Assembly (NCBI GenBank): GCA_945886995.1
Contig: CAMCZJ010000130.1
Location: forward strand, 1-8,629
Reading direction: 5' to 3'
DNA: 8,629 nt
DNA from: Asaia bogorensis
GTDB taxonomy: Bacteria > Pseudomonadota > Alphaproteobacteria > Acetobacterales > Acetobacteraceae
Each line of letters opens with the position of its first letter. The first letter of the stretch is position 1. The position numbers were made by a program, and so were the translations under genes. Positions 7,110 through 8,629 of the stretch are shown here, piece after piece. The notes beneath the pieces are model-generated. The model searched no databases. It saw only the letters and a program-made list of their open reading frames with translations, and was not told where the DNA came from.

Positions 7110-7161
7110 AACCGCCCCTGGACAGCACCCAATATCGGCGCAACCATCCGTCTGAAAGACT

Positions 7162-7166
7162 GGAGG
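7162..7166 (+). promoter_or_regulatory. Ribosome binding site of the Bug/TctC gene
   Basis: GGAGG with a 6-nt spacer (AAACCC) before the ATG at 7173. It is the strongest plus-strand site in the window and fixes the start at the first residue of the signal peptide. Confidence 0.8.
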
Positions 7167-7172
7167 AAACCC

Positions 7173-8141
7173 ATGAATCGCCGTGACACGTTGAAGGGCG
7201 CGCTTGCCCTTTCAAGCCTGGCAGCCTTGCCCGCCTTAGCGCAAAATCTCGATCGGCCAGTGCGCTTCATTGTGCCCTTCGCGCCCGGTGGTACCTCGGA
7301 CATCATTGCGCGCCTGCTCTCGCCAGAGCTCACCAAATCCTTCGGCCAGAATGTGGTGGTGGAAAACCGCACCGGCGCCAGCGGGAATATTGGCGCTGAT
7401 CTGGTGGCGAAATCCCCGCCAGATGGTCACACCATGCTGATCATTGATGTTTCAACCCTGGCGACGGCGCCATCGCTCTACACGCGCTTTCCCTTTGATC
7501 TGAAGCGGGATTTGGCGCCGGTGACGATGCTTATCTACGCGCCCTATATCCTGGCGGTGCATCCTTCCGTGCCGGTGAATAACGCCGCCGAATTGGTGGC
7601 CTATGCCAAGGCCAATCCCACCAAGGTAAATGTCGGCCATGCCGGGATTGGCGTGGGCAATCACCTGACGGGGCTTTTGGTGACGCAGCATTGGGGCGCT
7701 GATCTGACCCAAGTGCCCTATCGCGGCGGGGCAGCGGCACTGACCGCCGTTGCCTCGGGCGAAGCGCAATTGCTGATCAATGGCGCCACCGCCACGGCGC
7801 CCTTCTGCAAACAGGGGCAATTGCGCCCCATCGCCGTAACCGGCCCGCGCCGCCTGCCTGATTTCCCGGATGTGCCAACCTTCAAGGAACTCGGCTGGCC
7901 GGCGGCTGAAAGCGGCACCTGGCAGGGCGTGCTGGTACAGGGCGCCACCCCGCCCGCGATGGTGGAGCGTCTGTCGCGTGATCTCCGCGCTGCCATGGCC
8001 GCGCCTGCTGTGGCTGAACGCATCACCGCAATTGGCGGCGAAAACCGCGCCGAAGGCCCGGAATCCTTCCGCCGCTGGCTGGATAATGAGATCGAGGTCT
8101 GGGGCCGCGTGGTGCGCGCCAACAACATCAAGCTTGATTGA
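7173..8141 (+). CDS. Bug/TctC-family tripartite tricarboxylate transporter substrate-binding protein
   Basis: A 322-residue periplasmic solute receptor of the Bug (TctC) family, whose members capture carboxylates and small aromatic or amide compounds. The N-terminus is a signal peptide: MNRRDTLKG, a hydrophobic stretch, and a likely cut after ALA at residue 23, before QN. The RRDTLK segment resembles a twin-arginine motif, so Tat export is possible, though Sec cannot be excluded. Family landmarks are RFIVPFAPGGTSDIIARLL at about 31-49, VVVENRTGASGNIGADLVA at about 61-79, then SPPDGHTML, and the VPYRGG segment near 184-189. A 63-bp gap separates it from the preceding gene and it has its own strong ribosome binding site. 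No TctA or TctB membrane gene is in the window, as is common for the many orphan Bug genes of some proteobacteria. The ligand cannot be predicted; neighbouring hydroxy-acid and aldolase genes make an organic acid a fair guess. Confidence 0.93.
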   Translation: MNRRDTLKGALALSSLAALPALAQNLDRPVRFIVPFAPGGTSDIIARLLSPELTKSFGQNVVVENRTGASGNIGADLVAKSPPDGHTMLIIDVSTLATAPSLYTRFPFDLKRDLAPVTMLIYAPYILAVHPSVPVNNAAELVAYAKANPTKVNVGHAGIGVGNHLTGLLVTQHWGADLTQVPYRGGAAALTAVASGEAQLLINGATATAPFCKQGQLRPIAVTGPRRLPDFPDVPTFKELGWPAAESGTWQGVLVQGATPPAMVERLSRDLRAAMAAPAVAERITAIGGENRAEGPESFRRWLDNEIEVWGRVVRANNIKLD

Positions 8142-8629
8142 TGCCAGAGACGCCGGAAAACTTGCTCGCCCGGCTTAAAGCCGCCGGGATTGCCGCAGAA
8201 ACGCGCCATCACCCGGCGGTGTTTACGGTTGCCGAAAGCAAGGATTTGCGCGGCACCCTGCCGGGTGGCCATACCAAGAACCTGTTCCTGCGGCCCGCCA
8301 AGGGCGATGGCCCCTTCCTGCTGGCAACGCTTGAGGAATCCCGCCAGGTATCCATCAATGCGCTCGCCCGCATGGCGGAAGCCGGCAAGGTCACCATGGG
8401 CAGTGCCGAGGAATTGCTGGCAATCCTGGGCCTGACGCCGGGCTCCGTCACGCCCTTTGGCCTGGTGAATGCGCTGCCCAGCCGGATTCGCTTTGTCATG
8501 GATGCCGGGCTGATGCGCCATGCGCGCATTTGGGTGCATCCCTTGGTCAATACCGCTTCCACCGGCTTGTCACCCCAGGATTTGCTTGGCTTTCTGGCCG
8601 GGCTTGGGCATGAAACCCGGCTGCTAGAG
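8141..8629 (+). CDS. YbaK/ProX-type aminoacyl-tRNA (prolyl-tRNA) deacylase, 3' end outside the window
   Basis: An open frame of 163 codons runs to the window edge without a stop, so the gene is incomplete at its 3' end; relatives of about 165-170 residues suggest only a few codons are missing. The protein belongs to the YbaK/prolyl-tRNA-synthetase-associated domain family, cytoplasmic enzymes that hydrolyse mischarged tRNAs such as Ala-tRNA(Pro). Supporting segments are HHPAVFTVAES at 23-33, PGGHTKNLFL at 41-50 with the conserved Lys46, LGLTPGSVTPFGLVN at 96-110 and, near the C-terminus, HPLVNTASTG followed by a DLLGFL helix. The ATG overlaps the Bug stop codon by one base (TGATG), which implies co-translation in one transcript. 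The physiological link between a transport receptor and tRNA editing is unclear and may be only operon packing. Assignment to the ProX subgroup over YbaK/Cys-tRNA deacylase rests mainly on the PGSVTPFGL segment. Confidence 0.9.
   Translation, partial: MPETPENLLARLKAAGIAAETRHHPAVFTVAESKDLRGTLPGGHTKNLFLRPAKGDGPFLLATLEESRQVSINALARMAEAGKVTMGSAEELLAILGLTPGSVTPFGLVNALPSRIRFVMDAGLMRHARIWVHPLVNTASTGLSPQDLLGFLAGLGHETRLLE

Noticed and set aside
7119..7147. TGGACA as a -35 element of a promoter for the Bug gene
   Set aside because: The hexamer at the proper distance (AACCAT) is a poor -10 match, so the promoter cannot be supported by eye.
7718..8539. A 273-codon minus-strand open frame opposite the Bug and deacylase genes
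   Set aside because: The sense strand here encodes two genes with clear motifs; the antisense frame has none.

Overview
This window reads as a chromosomal stretch from a high-GC, gene-dense alphaproteobacterium. The strong G/C bias at third codon positions, the tight gene packing, and the mix of a Bug/TctC solute-binding protein, a CoxL-like molybdenum hydroxylase and an HpaI-type aldolase all suggest a metabolically versatile Rhodospirillales/Acetobacteraceae-type soil or water organism (for example Roseomonas-like). This placement is inference; no rRNA or other taxonomic marker is present.

Layout: eight protein-coding genes fill nearly the whole window. On the minus strand, an HpcH/HpaI aldolase (449-1210) is followed after 3 bp by a 4-hydroxybenzoyl-CoA-thioesterase-family hotdog protein (17-445). 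A 181-bp divergent intergenic region (1211-1391) carries a perfect 8-bp inverted repeat. All later genes are on the plus strand: a D-lactate dehydrogenase/GlcD-type FAD oxidoreductase (1392-2783), a 12-TM MFS transporter (2800-3984), a large molybdopterin-binding subunit of the xanthine dehydrogenase/CoxL family (about 4074-6392), an unrecognised single-pass membrane protein with a coiled coil (6399-7109), a Bug/TctC periplasmic binding protein (7173-8141), and a YbaK/ProX-type prolyl-tRNA deacylase (8141 to the window end, incomplete).

How the genes may work together: the first four genes fit a small hydroxy-acid/oxo-acid catabolic unit. The MFS protein could import an organic acid, the flavoenzyme could oxidise a 2-hydroxyacid to a 2-oxoacid, the aldolase could split a hydroxy-2-oxoacid into pyruvate plus an aldehyde, and the thioesterase could release a CoA-bound intermediate. 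The Mo enzyme could oxidise an aldehyde or heterocycle, but its usual 2Fe-2S and FAD partner subunits are not here. The Bug protein also lacks its TctA/TctB membrane partners. The substrate cannot be deduced from sequence alone.

I found no mobile element, CRISPR array, RNA gene, toxin-antitoxin pair or recognisable defence system. The genes look intact and belong to well-known families, except the 6399-7109 protein, which I do not recognise. There is no gene-free stretch longer than 300 bases. I see no convincing evidence of a novel biological system; the findings below are modest leads.
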